Assembly (NCBI RefSeq): GCF_000383095.1
Contig: NZ_AORL01000019.1
Coordinates: 62,001-126,000, forward strand
Reading direction: 5' to 3'
Length of the DNA: 64,000 nucleotides
Source: Sphingomonas sp. PR090111-T3T-6A
GTDB taxonomy: Bacteria; Pseudomonadota; Alphaproteobacteria; Sphingomonadales; Sphingomonadaceae
Position numbers and translations under genes: made by a program. Positions 26,177 through 33,511 of the stretch are shown here, piece by piece. Positions within the stretch are counted from its first letter, which is position 1. Each line of letters begins with the position of its first letter. The notes under the pieces were generated by a model. That model made no database searches and had not been told where the DNA came from. It saw only the letters and a program-made list of their open reading frames with translations.

Positions 26177-27091
26177 ATGGATCGCCTGCGTGCCTTCGAG
26201 GTGTTCGCCACGGTGGTGGCCAGAGGCAGCTTCACGCGCGCCGCCGACGCCCTCGATACATCGCCCGCCAATGTGACGCGCTATGTGTCGGAGCTGGAGG
26301 CGCATCTCGGCACCCGGCTGCTCAACCGCACCTCGCGCCGCCTGTCGCTGACCGAGAGCGGCGAGGCGTTGTACGAGCGCGCGAAGTCGATCCTGGAGGA
26401 TGTCGCCGAGGCCGAGACGATCGCATCGGCGTCCGCGCTGCACCCGAAGGGGCGGCTGCGCATCAATGTGCCGGTGAGCTTCGGCACGAATCATCTCGCG
26501 CCGCTCTGGCCGAAATTCATGGCGCGCCATCCCGATATCGAGCTGGATATCGACCTTTCCGACCGCGTCGTCGATCTGGTGGAGGAGGGCTATGACCTCG
26601 CGGTGCGCATCTCGCGCAGCGGGTCGCTGGCCAATGTCGGGCGCAAGCTGGCGGATTCGCGCAACCTGCTCTGCGCCTCGCCCGCCTTCCTCGCCCGCGC
26701 CGGCACGCCGCAGACGCTGGAGGAGCTGCCCCGCTACAGCTTCCTCGCCTACAGCCTGTGGACGGGCGGGGACACGCTCCCCTTCATCGATGCGCAGGGC
26801 AAGACGCACATGGTCCGCATGAACCCGATCATGCACGCCAACAATGGCGGCACGCTGCGCGCGGCGGCGCTGGCGGGGCTCGGCATCGTCAACCAGCCGA
26901 CCTTCCTCGTCGGGGAGGACATCCGCGCCGGGCGGCTGGTCGAGCTACTGCCCGATTATCGCCTGCCGGACATCGACATCCTCGCCGTCTATCCCAGCCG
27001 GCGGCACCTGAGCCTCAAGGTGCGCGCGATGGTGGATTTCCTCGTCGAGCGCTTCCGCGGCACGCCATCCTGGGATTGCGCCTCGGCCTAG
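26177..27091 (+). CDS. LysR family transcriptional regulator
   Basis: Regulator of 304 residues. The N-terminal helix-turn-helix reads VVARGSFTRAADALDTSPANVTRYVSEL, and the substrate-binding domain begins at LRINVPVSFG. It belongs to the CrgA/AaeR-like group of single-target LysR regulators. It is divergent from the SDR gene with a 132-bp gap containing a candidate operator, so it is likely both autoregulator and SDR regulator. Its stop overlaps the convergent Rrf2 gene by 4 bp. Confidence 0.92.
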   Translation: MDRLRAFEVFATVVARGSFTRAADALDTSPANVTRYVSELEAHLGTRLLNRTSRRLSLTESGEALYERAKSILEDVAEAETIASASALHPKGRLRINVPVSFGTNHLAPLWPKFMARHPDIELDIDLSDRVVDLVEEGYDLAVRISRSGSLANVGRKLADSRNLLCASPAFLARAGTPQTLEELPRYSFLAYSLWTGGDTLPFIDAQGKTHMVRMNPIMHANNGGTLRAAALAGLGIVNQPTFLVGEDIRAGRLVELLPDYRLPDIDILAVYPSRRHLSLKVRAMVDFLVERFRGTPSWDCASA

Positions 27092-27534
27092 GGCTGCTTG
27101 TCGTCCTCGAAGGAGAAGAGGCGGCGCAGGTCCAGCCGGTGGTCGAGCAGATCGACCAGCGAATAATTGTCGAGCACGGTGAGGAAGGCGCGGGTCGCCT
27201 CGGCCAGCACGCGGGGCAGGCCGCAGGCGGACTGGATCATGCAGGTCGAGCAATCCACCAGGTCGAAGCCAGCCTCGGTATGGCGGACCAGCTCGCCCAG
27301 ATTGATGTCCTTGGCCGGCCGGCCCAGCCGGATGCCGCCGCCGCGCCCGCGCACCGTCTCCACGAAGCCGGCGCGGCCGAGATCCTGCACCACCTTCATC
27401 AGGTGATTCTGCGAGATGTCGTAGACACGCGCGATCTCCGCGATCGACGAGAGGCCGCCGCCATTGCCATCGTCCCGCGAGCCCAGGTGGATCAGCACCC
27501 GCATCGCGTAATCGGTGTAGCGCGTCAGTTTCAT
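27088..27534 (-). CDS. nsrR: Rrf2 family Fe-S regulator, NsrR-like
   Basis: Rrf2-family repressor of 148 residues. The winged helix starts MKLTRYTDYAMRVLIHL, the NsrR-like N-terminus, and continues with IAEIARVYDISQNHLMKVV and the wing GFVETVRGRGGGIRL. Three cysteines, C95, C98 and C104, in DCSTCMIQSACGL would bind a Fe-S cluster that senses nitric oxide. The C-x2-C spacing is shorter than in E. coli NsrR. It is divergent from a haemoglobin-DUF1971 gene, with an NsrR-like box between them. Confidence 0.88.
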   Translation of the reverse strand: MKLTRYTDYAMRVLIHLGSRDDGNGGGLSSIAEIARVYDISQNHLMKVVQDLGRAGFVETVRGRGGGIRLGRPAKDINLGELVRHTEAGFDLVDCSTCMIQSACGLPRVLAEATRAFLTVLDNYSLVDLLDHRLDLRRLFSFEDDKQP

Positions 27535-27570
27535 GGCGCTTCCCTAGCCGGAATCGGGCTGCCGAAAAAT

Positions 27571-27593
27571 AACATGTATTTCTATTGCATGTT
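27571..27593. promoter_or_regulatory. NsrR-like operator
   Basis: Arms AACATG (27571-27576) and CATGTT (27588-27593) lie in an 11-1-11 layout, with ATTT-like inner bases. This fits the enterobacterial NsrR pattern of two AANATGNATTT-like halves. A second element, CATCT-C-AGATG, lies at 27614-27624, preceded by a half-site-like AATACATGCAT. Both sit in the 108-bp gap between nsrR and the divergent haemoglobin gene. Confidence 0.65.
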
Positions 27594-27642
27594 TCTCTGC
27601 CCCAGAATACATGCATCTCAGATGAATGATTAGAGGTGAGTC

Positions 27643-28329
27643 GTGGAACGGACCCCCATCATCGACGAGGCCGCGCTGCCGGCGCTCATGGATCGCTTCT
27701 ACGGCCGCGTGCGCGAGGACGCGGAACTAGGGCCTGTGTTCAACAGCATCGTGGAGGATTGGCCGGATCATCTGGAGCGGCTCGCCGCCTTCTGGTCGTC
27801 GGTGATGCTGACCACGGGGCGCTACAAGGGCAATCCGATGATGAAGCATCTGATCCACGCCGATCGCCTCAAGCCGGAGCTGTTCCAGCGCTGGCTGGCG
27901 ATCTGGGAACGGACCACCGCCGAGATGCTGCCTCCCGAGGCCGCCGCCGCCATGCAGGCGAAGGCGCAGCGGATCTCGGAGAATCTCCAGCAGGCGATCC
28001 GGCTGCGCGGCACGGCGCAGCCGCCGGTCGCGGCGGAACCGGCCACACCGGTGTCCAAGCCCTACGGATCGTCGCCCATATTCGATGCCGAGACGCTGCC
28101 GGCGGCGCTGCGCCGGGCGCACACCACCAAGCCCGGCGTCTGGGGCGTGATCCGCGTGCTGGAAGGCGCCGTCTGCTACCATATCGAGGATGGCTCCGTG
28201 CCGCCCGCATTGCTCACGCCCGCCACCCCCGGCCTGATCCGGCCCGGCCAGCTGCACCATGTCGAGCCGGTCGGCGCGATGCGGATGCAGGTGGAGTTCT
28301 ACGATCACAGGCCGCCGCTCGCCGCCTGA
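27643..28329 (+). CDS. fusion of group III truncated haemoglobin and DUF1971 (YeaR/TehB-N-like) domain
   Basis: Two-domain protein of 228 residues. Residues about 1-125 are a truncated haemoglobin of the Campylobacter Ctb type: LMDRFYGRVREDAELGPVFN, then MMKHLIHADRLKPELFQRWL with the likely proximal His. After a Pro/Ala linker (about 126-143), residues 144-225 form a small cupin-like DUF1971 domain (GVWGVIRVLEGAVCYHIEDG, then PGLIRPGQLHHVEPVG). E. coli YeaR has the same domain and is NsrR-controlled. GTG 27643 follows AGAGGTGAG. A role in NO binding or detoxification is inferred from domain and context. Confidence 0.85.
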   Translation: MERTPIIDEAALPALMDRFYGRVREDAELGPVFNSIVEDWPDHLERLAAFWSSVMLTTGRYKGNPMMKHLIHADRLKPELFQRWLAIWERTTAEMLPPEAAAAMQAKAQRISENLQQAIRLRGTAQPPVAAEPATPVSKPYGSSPIFDAETLPAALRRAHTTKPGVWGVIRVLEGAVCYHIEDGSVPPALLTPATPGLIRPGQLHHVEPVGAMRMQVEFYDHRPPLAA

Positions 28330-28375
28330 CGATGGCGCGGGGCAGGGCACCCGTCCGCTCCCGCCGTCTACGCCT

Positions 28376-28426
28376 TGCATCGCCCGGAGGGGCTCTCCCC
28401 CTCTCCCCAAACCTCCGGGCGGTGCA
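28376..28426 (+). promoter_or_regulatory. 15-bp stem RNA hairpin with C/U-rich loop
   Basis: Bases 28376-28390 pair with 28412-28426 (one G-U pair), enclosing a 21-nt loop rich in CU and C runs. It lies between the haemoglobin gene and the next membrane protein gene. There is no T-tract, so it may be an attenuator, a processed 3' UTR RNA or an mRNA stabiliser rather than a simple terminator. A second hairpin CCGCCG/CGGCGG follows at 28460-28478. Confidence 0.55.
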
Positions 28427-28495
28427 TCCCGTTACGTTGCGTCCTTCCCTCGCACCTCTCCGCCGTCCTTCGCGGCGGCGCACAGGAGACCGGTC

Positions 28496-28969
28496 ATGGA
28501 CACTCTCGCTTACGCCTTCGATCGGGACCACGAGCTTTACGGGGTCCATGATGTCCAGCTCGGCCTGCCGCTCTGCCCCACCCCAATTCCGGTCGTCGGC
28601 CGGGCGCCGGTGATGGGGGAGGCGGCGGCGCCCGATGTGCCGGCGGCGCTCGGCTGGATGATCCTGGCGGCCTATGGCGCGATCATGGGCGCGTTCCTGA
28701 CGCTCTACACCGGCAATCTGCGCGCCGCGATGATGGTGGCGATCAGCGGGGCCTACATGGCCGTGTTCTTCGCGGTGCCGATCTTCTTCCTGAAGCAGGA
28801 GCCGGCGCGGGCAGGGCGGCCGAGCCTCGCCCGGTTCCTTGATCGGGGGCTGAACACCTGGACCGGGCATATCCATGGCCGGGAGGCGGCGATCCAGATC
28901 CTCTCCATCCCCGTGGTCATCGCCTGTGCGGTCACCATCTTCGGAATCATCGCGGCGATCGAACTCTGA
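28496..28969 (+). CDS. membrane protein of unknown function in the NO-type module
   Basis: Protein of 157 residues that I do not recognise. About 50 N-terminal soluble residues (MDTLAYAFDRDHELYGVHD, Pro-rich end) precede three hydrophobic segments near residues 53-71, 76-99 and 133-156 (ILSIPVVIACAVTIFGIIAA). The region between contains RFLDRGLNTWTGHIHGREA, a polar loop with two His. AGGAG precedes the ATG. It follows the haemoglobin fusion by 166 bp and ends at a strong terminator, so membership in the same regulon is plausible but not shown. Confidence 0.7.
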   Translation: MDTLAYAFDRDHELYGVHDVQLGLPLCPTPIPVVGRAPVMGEAAAPDVPAALGWMILAAYGAIMGAFLTLYTGNLRAAMMVAISGAYMAVFFAVPIFFLKQEPARAGRPSLARFLDRGLNTWTGHIHGREAAIQILSIPVVIACAVTIFGIIAAIEL

Positions 28970-29002
28970 GTTCCTCTCCCTGCTCAGCGTTCGCGCGATG
29001 GC

Positions 29003-29044
29003 GCGCCCAGGCCGCTCCCCCCTTCCGGCCTGGGCGCTTTCTTC
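29003..29044. terminator. strong bidirectional rho-independent terminator
   Basis: GCGCCCAGGCCG (29003-29014) pairs perfectly with CGGCCTGGGCGC (29026-29037); the loop is 11 nt, followed by TTTCTTC. It lies between the membrane protein gene and the convergent cupin gene and can serve both. Confidence 0.85.
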
Positions 29045-29045
29045 A

Positions 29046-29456
29046 TCAATGGGCGTCGGGGGTGGTCAGCACCTTGTCGTCGCTGTCGACGACAAACACC
29101 GCGAGCAGCTTCGCGGGCTTGGTCTTGCTGGCATTCTCGCTGATCTTGTGGTGCGCGCCGGGCGTCTCGTACCAGCTCTCGCCGGCATGATAGACGCGGG
29201 CCGGCTCGTCGTTCACCTGGCTGCGGATTCCGCCTTCCAGCACATAGGCATAGATGAAGGCCGAGGAGGCATGGTGATGCGCGGGCGACGTGCCTCCCGG
29301 CGCATAGCTGACGACCACGGCCTTCAGGGACTTGCCGGGAATGTTCGGGATCGCGTGCGCGAACTGCGGCGTTACCGTGGTGTTCTGGGGCGCGGGCGCG
29401 GCGAGCGCGGGCGTCGCCAGCAGGGCGGCAGCGGCGAGAAGGAAACGGTGGGCCAT
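29046..29456 (-). CDS. secreted cupin domain-containing protein
   Basis: Protein of 136 residues with a signal peptide (MAHRFLLAAAALLATPALAA, cleavage near 20). The cupin core has PAHHHASSAFIYAYVLEG with the His-rich metal site and Glu/Tyr positions, then YHAGESWYETPGAHH as the second cupin motif. It is a periplasmic metal-binding cupin of unknown substrate. It is divergent from a MocR-type regulator, which is a likely regulator. Confidence 0.87.
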   Translation of the reverse strand: MAHRFLLAAAALLATPALAAPAPQNTTVTPQFAHAIPNIPGKSLKAVVVSYAPGGTSPAHHHASSAFIYAYVLEGGIRSQVNDEPARVYHAGESWYETPGAHHKISENASKTKPAKLLAVFVVDSDDKVLTTPDAH

Positions 29457-29517
29457 CGGGATTTCTCCTAGGTTGGGGGTTTCATGGTTCGCGCACGGGC
29501 AGTCTCTGAAAAAGAAC

Positions 29518-29538
29518 CAAGAACGGCATCATTTCTTG
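29518..29538. promoter_or_regulatory. candidate MocR operator
   Basis: CAAGAA (29518-29523), nine bases, TTCTTG (29533-29538) is a perfect inverted repeat just upstream of the MocR-type regulator start. A partial direct repeat, AAGAACC then AAGAACG, overlaps its left half. Paired direct and inverted repeats are usual for MocR-type sites. Confidence 0.4.
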
Positions 29539-29550
29539 TACCATCGCGAC

Positions 29551-30960
29551 ATGAACGCCCCGCTCGACCTCTCGCTCGACCTCCGATCGCGGAGGACGCT
29601 CGCTCTCCAGATCCATGACGCCATCGGCCAGGCCGTGCGGGAGGGGAGGCTGGAACCGGGCGCGCGGCTGCCGTCCTGGCGCGATCTCGCCGCGCAGCTC
29701 GGCGTGGCGCGCGGCACGGTCCGTGCGGCCTATGAGCGGCTGATGGACGAGCAGTTCCTCGTGTCGGCGGGGGCGGCGGGCACGTTCGTCGCGGATCGTC
29801 CGCCGGTCGAGGCGCGGCCCGCCGACAGGGCGATCCGGCCGCCGCTGCCGGGCCTGTTCTACGATCATGGCGTGGAGCCCTTGCCCTTCCAGATGGGCGT
29901 GCCGGCGCAAGATGCCTTTCCGTTCAAGCTGTGGTCGCGGCTATTGGCGGCGGCGGCGCGGACGGCGGCGGCGCAGCCGGTGAGCTATCCCGATCCGCGC
30001 GGCCTGCCTGCACTCCGGCAGGAGATCGCGGCCACTCTGGGCTATGCGCGAGGCATCGCCTGCCTGCCAGCGCAGGTGATCGTCACGGCCGGCTTCGCGG
30101 GCGGGCTGGGCCTGACGCTGGGCGCGCTGGGGATGCGGGGACGGCGTGCCTGGGTGGAGAGTCCGGGCTTTCCGCTGACCCGCCTCGCGCTGGAGACCGG
30201 CGGCGTCGAGACGGTGCCGGTGCCGGTCGACGCCAGAGGGCTCGACGTCGCGGCGGGGAGGGTGCTCGCCCCGGACGCGGCGCTGGCGGTGGTGACGCCG
30301 GGCCAGCAGGCGCCCCTTGGCGTGACGATGACGCTCGAACGGCGGCTGGCGCTGCTCGACTGGGCCGGGCGCACCGGCGGATGGGTGATCGAGGATGATT
30401 ATCTGAGCGAGCTGCAACTGCGGGGCCGGGCGGCACCGGCGCTCGCCTCGCTCGATCGCGCGGGGCGGGTGATCCACATCGGCAGCTTCAGCAAGACGAT
30501 CAGCCCGGCGCTGCGTCTGGGTTTCATCGTGGTCCCGGCGGAGCTGGCGGAGCGTTTCGGCGATTATGCCGCCTGCCTCGCGCCCGCGCCGGGGCTGGAG
30601 GCGCAGCGCGCCGTCGCGAGCTTCCTCGCGGAAGGCCATTATCTGCGCCATCTGCGGCGGATGAAACGCCTCTATGTCGCCCGTGCCGACGCGCTCAGCG
30701 AGGCGCTGCGCCCGCATCAGGGTGAGGGGGTGGTGGTGCATCCGATGGGCGGACTGGCGGTGCGCGTCGATCTGCCCGAAGGCATGGACGACGGCGATGT
30801 GGCGCGGCGCGCGCTGGCTTTTGGCCTGGCGCCGGTGCCGCTCTCGGGCTGGTATGGCGAGAGCGCGCGGCGGCCGGGGCTGCTGCTCGGCGTCACCAAC
30901 GTCGCACTTGCGCGGATCGCGCTCGATTGCGACCGGCTGTTCGGGCTGATCCGCCGCTGA
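29551..30960 (+). CDS. MocR/PdxR-type transcriptional regulator (GntR-HTH plus aminotransferase domain)
   Basis: Regulator of 469 residues. The N-terminal GntR winged helix (about 10-80) has LALQIHDAIGQAVREGRLEPG and SWRDLAAQLGVARGTVRAAYERL. The C-terminal fold-type I aminotransferase domain has PDPRGLPALRQEIAATLGYARG and the PLP Lys in HIGSFSKTISPALRLGF. Such proteins sense PLP or amino-compound adducts. Divergent transcription from the cupin suggests the target gene. ATG 29551 is chosen because MNAPLDLSLDLRS begins the usual N-terminus. Confidence 0.9.
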   Translation: MNAPLDLSLDLRSRRTLALQIHDAIGQAVREGRLEPGARLPSWRDLAAQLGVARGTVRAAYERLMDEQFLVSAGAAGTFVADRPPVEARPADRAIRPPLPGLFYDHGVEPLPFQMGVPAQDAFPFKLWSRLLAAAARTAAAQPVSYPDPRGLPALRQEIAATLGYARGIACLPAQVIVTAGFAGGLGLTLGALGMRGRRAWVESPGFPLTRLALETGGVETVPVPVDARGLDVAAGRVLAPDAALAVVTPGQQAPLGVTMTLERRLALLDWAGRTGGWVIEDDYLSELQLRGRAAPALASLDRAGRVIHIGSFSKTISPALRLGFIVVPAELAERFGDYAACLAPAPGLEAQRAVASFLAEGHYLRHLRRMKRLYVARADALSEALRPHQGEGVVVHPMGGLAVRVDLPEGMDDGDVARRALAFGLAPVPLSGWYGESARRPGLLLGVTNVALARIALDCDRLFGLIRR

Positions 30961-30972
30961 CGCGTTGCCGCG

Positions 30973-31989
30973 TCAGGCGCTTCCCCGGCAGGCCGGATCG
31001 AGCGCGCAGGGCGTGTCGTGCTCCGTCTCGATCTGGATCGTCGCATGGTCGATGCCGAACCGCGCCTTGAGCGATGCGGCCACCTCCACCGTGAAGGCGT
31101 CGCCCGGATAGCCCGACGGCATCAGCATATGGACGGTGAGCGCCGTCTCGGTGGTGCTGATCGGCCAGATGTGGAGATCGTGGATCGCCGTCACCCTGTC
31201 GATGCTGCGCAGGAAGACGCCGATCTCCTCGGGGTTGAAGCCGGGCGGCGCGGCGTGGAGGCTGAGGTTCACCGAATCCCGAAGCAGCCCCCAGGTGCCG
31301 ATGGCGGTCACGACGACGAGGATCAGGCTGGTGACCGGATCGATCCAGCTCCAGCCGGTCGCGACGACGAGCAGCCCCGCCAACACCACGCCCGCCGAGA
31401 TGACCGCATCCGCCGCCATGTGAAGGAAGGCGCCGCGGATGTTCAGGTCATGATCCCGTCCGCGCATGAACATCAGCGCGGTGGCGGTGTTGATGACGAT
31501 GCCGATGCCGGCGACGATCATCATCGTGCCTCCCGAGACGGGGGCGGGCTCCAGCAGGCGGCGGATCGCCTCCACCGCGATGACGCCCAGCGTCACCAGC
31601 AGCAGCAGCGCATTGAGCAGCGCCGCCAGGATCGACGAGCTGCGCAAGCCGTAGGTGTAGCGCCCGCCCGGCCCGCGCCTGGCGAGCACGGTCGCGCCCC
31701 ATGCGATCAGCAGGCCGAGCACGTCGCCGAGATTGTGGCCGGCGTCGGCCAGCAACGCCATCGAGCCGCTGATCAGGCCATAGGCCGCCTCGACGGCGAC
31801 GAAGGCGAAATTGAGCGCCGTCCCGATCGCGAAGGCGCGGCCGAAGCTGGCCGGCGCATGGCTGTGGCCGAGGCCATGATGATGATGGTGATCATGGCCG
31901 TGCCCGTGCCCGTGGTGGTCATGGTCATGTGCATCATGGTCGTGATGGTGCTGATGCCCGGCATGGGCGTCGTGCTGGTGGCGGTTCAT
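30973..31989 (-). CDS. dmeF: CDF cation diffusion facilitator (DmeF-type Co/Ni exporter)
   Basis: Divalent metal/H+ antiporter of 338 residues with six TM helices. The first 45 residues are extremely His/Asp rich (alternating HDHDHHGHGHG), a metal-collecting tail typical of DmeF. The transport site is formed by HNLGD in TM2 and HMAADA in TM5, both HxxxD. The cytoplasmic ferredoxin-like domain ends with a further metal motif, ETEHDTPCALDPACRG. It is 5 bp downstream of an RcnR/DmeR-type regulator, which supports Co/Ni as substrate. Confidence 0.9.
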   Translation of the reverse strand: MNRHQHDAHAGHQHHHDHDAHDHDHHGHGHGHDHHHHHGLGHSHAPASFGRAFAIGTALNFAFVAVEAAYGLISGSMALLADAGHNLGDVLGLLIAWGATVLARRGPGGRYTYGLRSSSILAALLNALLLLVTLGVIAVEAIRRLLEPAPVSGGTMMIVAGIGIVINTATALMFMRGRDHDLNIRGAFLHMAADAVISAGVVLAGLLVVATGWSWIDPVTSLILVVVTAIGTWGLLRDSVNLSLHAAPPGFNPEEIGVFLRSIDRVTAIHDLHIWPISTTETALTVHMLMPSGYPGDAFTVEVAASLKARFGIDHATIQIETEHDTPCALDPACRGSA

Positions 31990-31994
31990 GGCGC

Positions 31995-32273
31995 TCAGGT
32001 CAGATAAGCATGGACGATCGCGACCAGCTCTTCGCCGGCCTGCGTGCGGGGATCGTCGGGGGAGGCGGCGGCGTCCATCATATGCTCGCGGATATGATCC
32101 TCGATCACCTCGCCGATGAAGCCGTCGAGCGCACCGCGGCAGGCGGTCGCCTGCTGGAGCACGCGCGCGCACTCTGCATCGGCCTGAACCGCGCGTTCGA
32201 TGGCCTCCAGTTGCCCCCGCAACCGCTTCAGCCGATTGAGCAGCTTCTGCTTTTCCTTGGCGACGTGACTCAT
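31995..32273 (-). CDS. dmeR: CsoR/RcnR family metal-sensing repressor (DmeR-like)
   Basis: All-helical repressor of 92 residues. The residue pattern H3, C35, H60 and H64 matches the Ni/Co ligands of RcnR, rather than the Cu(I) Cys-His-Cys set of CsoR or the FrmR formaldehyde set. Other family blocks are LLNRLKRLRGQLEAIERAV and VIEDHIREHM. It is the first gene of a two-gene operon with the CDF exporter, and a G/C-tract operator lies just upstream of its start, so metal-induced derepression of both is likely. Confidence 0.9.
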   Translation of the reverse strand: MSHVAKEKQKLLNRLKRLRGQLEAIERAVQADAECARVLQQATACRGALDGFIGEVIEDHIREHMMDAAASPDDPRTQAGEELVAIVHAYLT

Positions 32274-32290
32274 GCCATATCCGATCGATG

Positions 32291-32312
32291 ATACTATACC
32301 CCTATAGGGTAT
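32291..32312. promoter_or_regulatory. candidate DmeR/RcnR operator
   Basis: ATACCC (32296-32301), five bases, GGGTAT (32307-32312) is a perfect inverted repeat; on the minus strand it includes TATA-GGGG-TATA. AT-rich arms around a G-tract are the known operator form for RcnR/CsoR-type repressors. It is 18-39 bp upstream of the repressor start. Confidence 0.65.
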
Positions 32313-32466
32313 CTATGAGCGGCTGTCCAACGGCTGAATGAAGGGACGCCCCGGCGCACGCCTTCATAGCTCGATGAGAGGACGGGTGGCGCTATGGGAC
32401 CGAGAGCTGGAGCGAGGACACGGCGTACGTGCCGGCGTGCTTTCGAAATTGTCGGTCGATAAATGC

Positions 32467-32557
32467 TGGCGGAGCGGGAGGGATTCGAACCCTCGAGGAG
32501 CTTTGGACCCCTACACACTTTCCAGGCGTGCGCCTTCGACCACTCGGCCACCGCTCC
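32467..32557 (-). tRNA. tRNA-Ser(GGA)
   Basis: Minus-strand 91-nt class II tRNA with a long variable arm. Acceptor GGAGCGG pairs with CCGCTCC, discriminator G, encoded CCA. The anticodon loop CTGGAAA gives anticodon GGA. Confidence 0.97.
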
Positions 32558-32623
32558 GTGCCGGGCGCTGCTAACGACATCGGGACGCTTCCGCAAGCTC
32601 TCGCGCTATGGCAGGCTACCGGA

Positions 32624-33508
32624 ATGCGTCGATCCGTCCTGTCGCCCGCTTTCCTGGCCCTTCTGCTCACGGCAGCGTCGCCGCCTCCCGCAGCCCTGTC
32701 GCCGGGCGAGATCGTAGCCGCGGCGCCCGCCGGTGCGTGGCGCGCGGTCGCGCCCGACAATCTGCTGGTGATGGATCTCGCCAATGGTGCGCGGGTTGCG
32801 ATCGAGCTGGCGCCTGATTTCGCGCCCGTCCATGTCGCCAACATCCGGGCGCTCGCCCGCGCAGGGTGGTTCGATGGCAGCGCGGTGGTGCGCGTGCAGG
32901 ACAATTATGTGGTCCAATGGGCCGGAGCCGACGAGAAGAAGCCGCTCCCGGCCGGCGTCGTCGCGCATCCGCCGGCGGAATATGAGCGGCCGCTGGCCGG
33001 GCTGGCGATGCGGCCTCTGGGTTCGCCCGATCCCTATGCGGCGCAGGTCGGCCATGTGGGCGGCTGGCCGGTCGCGAGCGACGGCCGGACGGCGTGGCTG
33101 ACCCATTGCTACGGGATGGTCGGCGTGGGCCGCGACATGCCGCCCGACACGGGGACCGGTGCCGAACTCTATACGGTGATCGGGCAGGCGCCGCGTCATC
33201 TCGATCGCAACATCGCGCTGGTCGGCCGGATCGTGGAGGGGATCGAAGCGCTGACGGCGCTCCCGCGCGGTACCGGCGATCTCGGCTTCTACACCGATGC
33301 GCGACAGAGGCTGACGATTCGCCGCGTGCGAATGGCAACCGACATGCCTGCCGCCGAGCGGCCGCGCTTCGAGGTGATGCGCGAGGACGCGCCGGCCTTT
33401 GCCGCCTATCTCGATGCGCGCGCCAACCGGCACGACGCTTTCTTCGTGCGCCCGGCGGGCGGCGTCGACCTCTGCAATGCGCCGGTGCCCGTCCGGCCGC
33501 AGCGCTAG
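32624..33508 (+). CDS. secreted cyclophilin-type peptidylprolyl isomerase
   Basis: Exported protein of 294 residues with a signal peptide (about 1-24, LSPAFLALLLTAASPPPAA). The cyclophilin core is divergent: ARVAIELAPDFAPVHVANIRALARAGWFDG, then VVRVQDNYVVQWAGAD, which keeps the catalytic Arg and the Gln but lacks the Phe-His of FHRV. The later LYTVIGQAPRHLDRNIALVGRIVEGI matches the C-terminal half. The last 65 residues are an extension. It acts in the periplasm; residual isomerase activity is uncertain. Confidence 0.85.
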   Translation: MRRSVLSPAFLALLLTAASPPPAALSPGEIVAAAPAGAWRAVAPDNLLVMDLANGARVAIELAPDFAPVHVANIRALARAGWFDGSAVVRVQDNYVVQWAGADEKKPLPAGVVAHPPAEYERPLAGLAMRPLGSPDPYAAQVGHVGGWPVASDGRTAWLTHCYGMVGVGRDMPPDTGTGAELYTVIGQAPRHLDRNIALVGRIVEGIEALTALPRGTGDLGFYTDARQRLTIRRVRMATDMPAAERPRFEVMREDAPAFAAYLDARANRHDAFFVRPAGGVDLCNAPVPVRPQR

Positions 33509-33511
33509 GCG

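Noticed and set aside
27088-27534. Assignment of the Rrf2 regulator as IscR
   Set aside because: No isc/suf genes are adjacent, and the nearby NsrR-like box and haemoglobin fusion point to NsrR; cysteine spacing alone does not decide.
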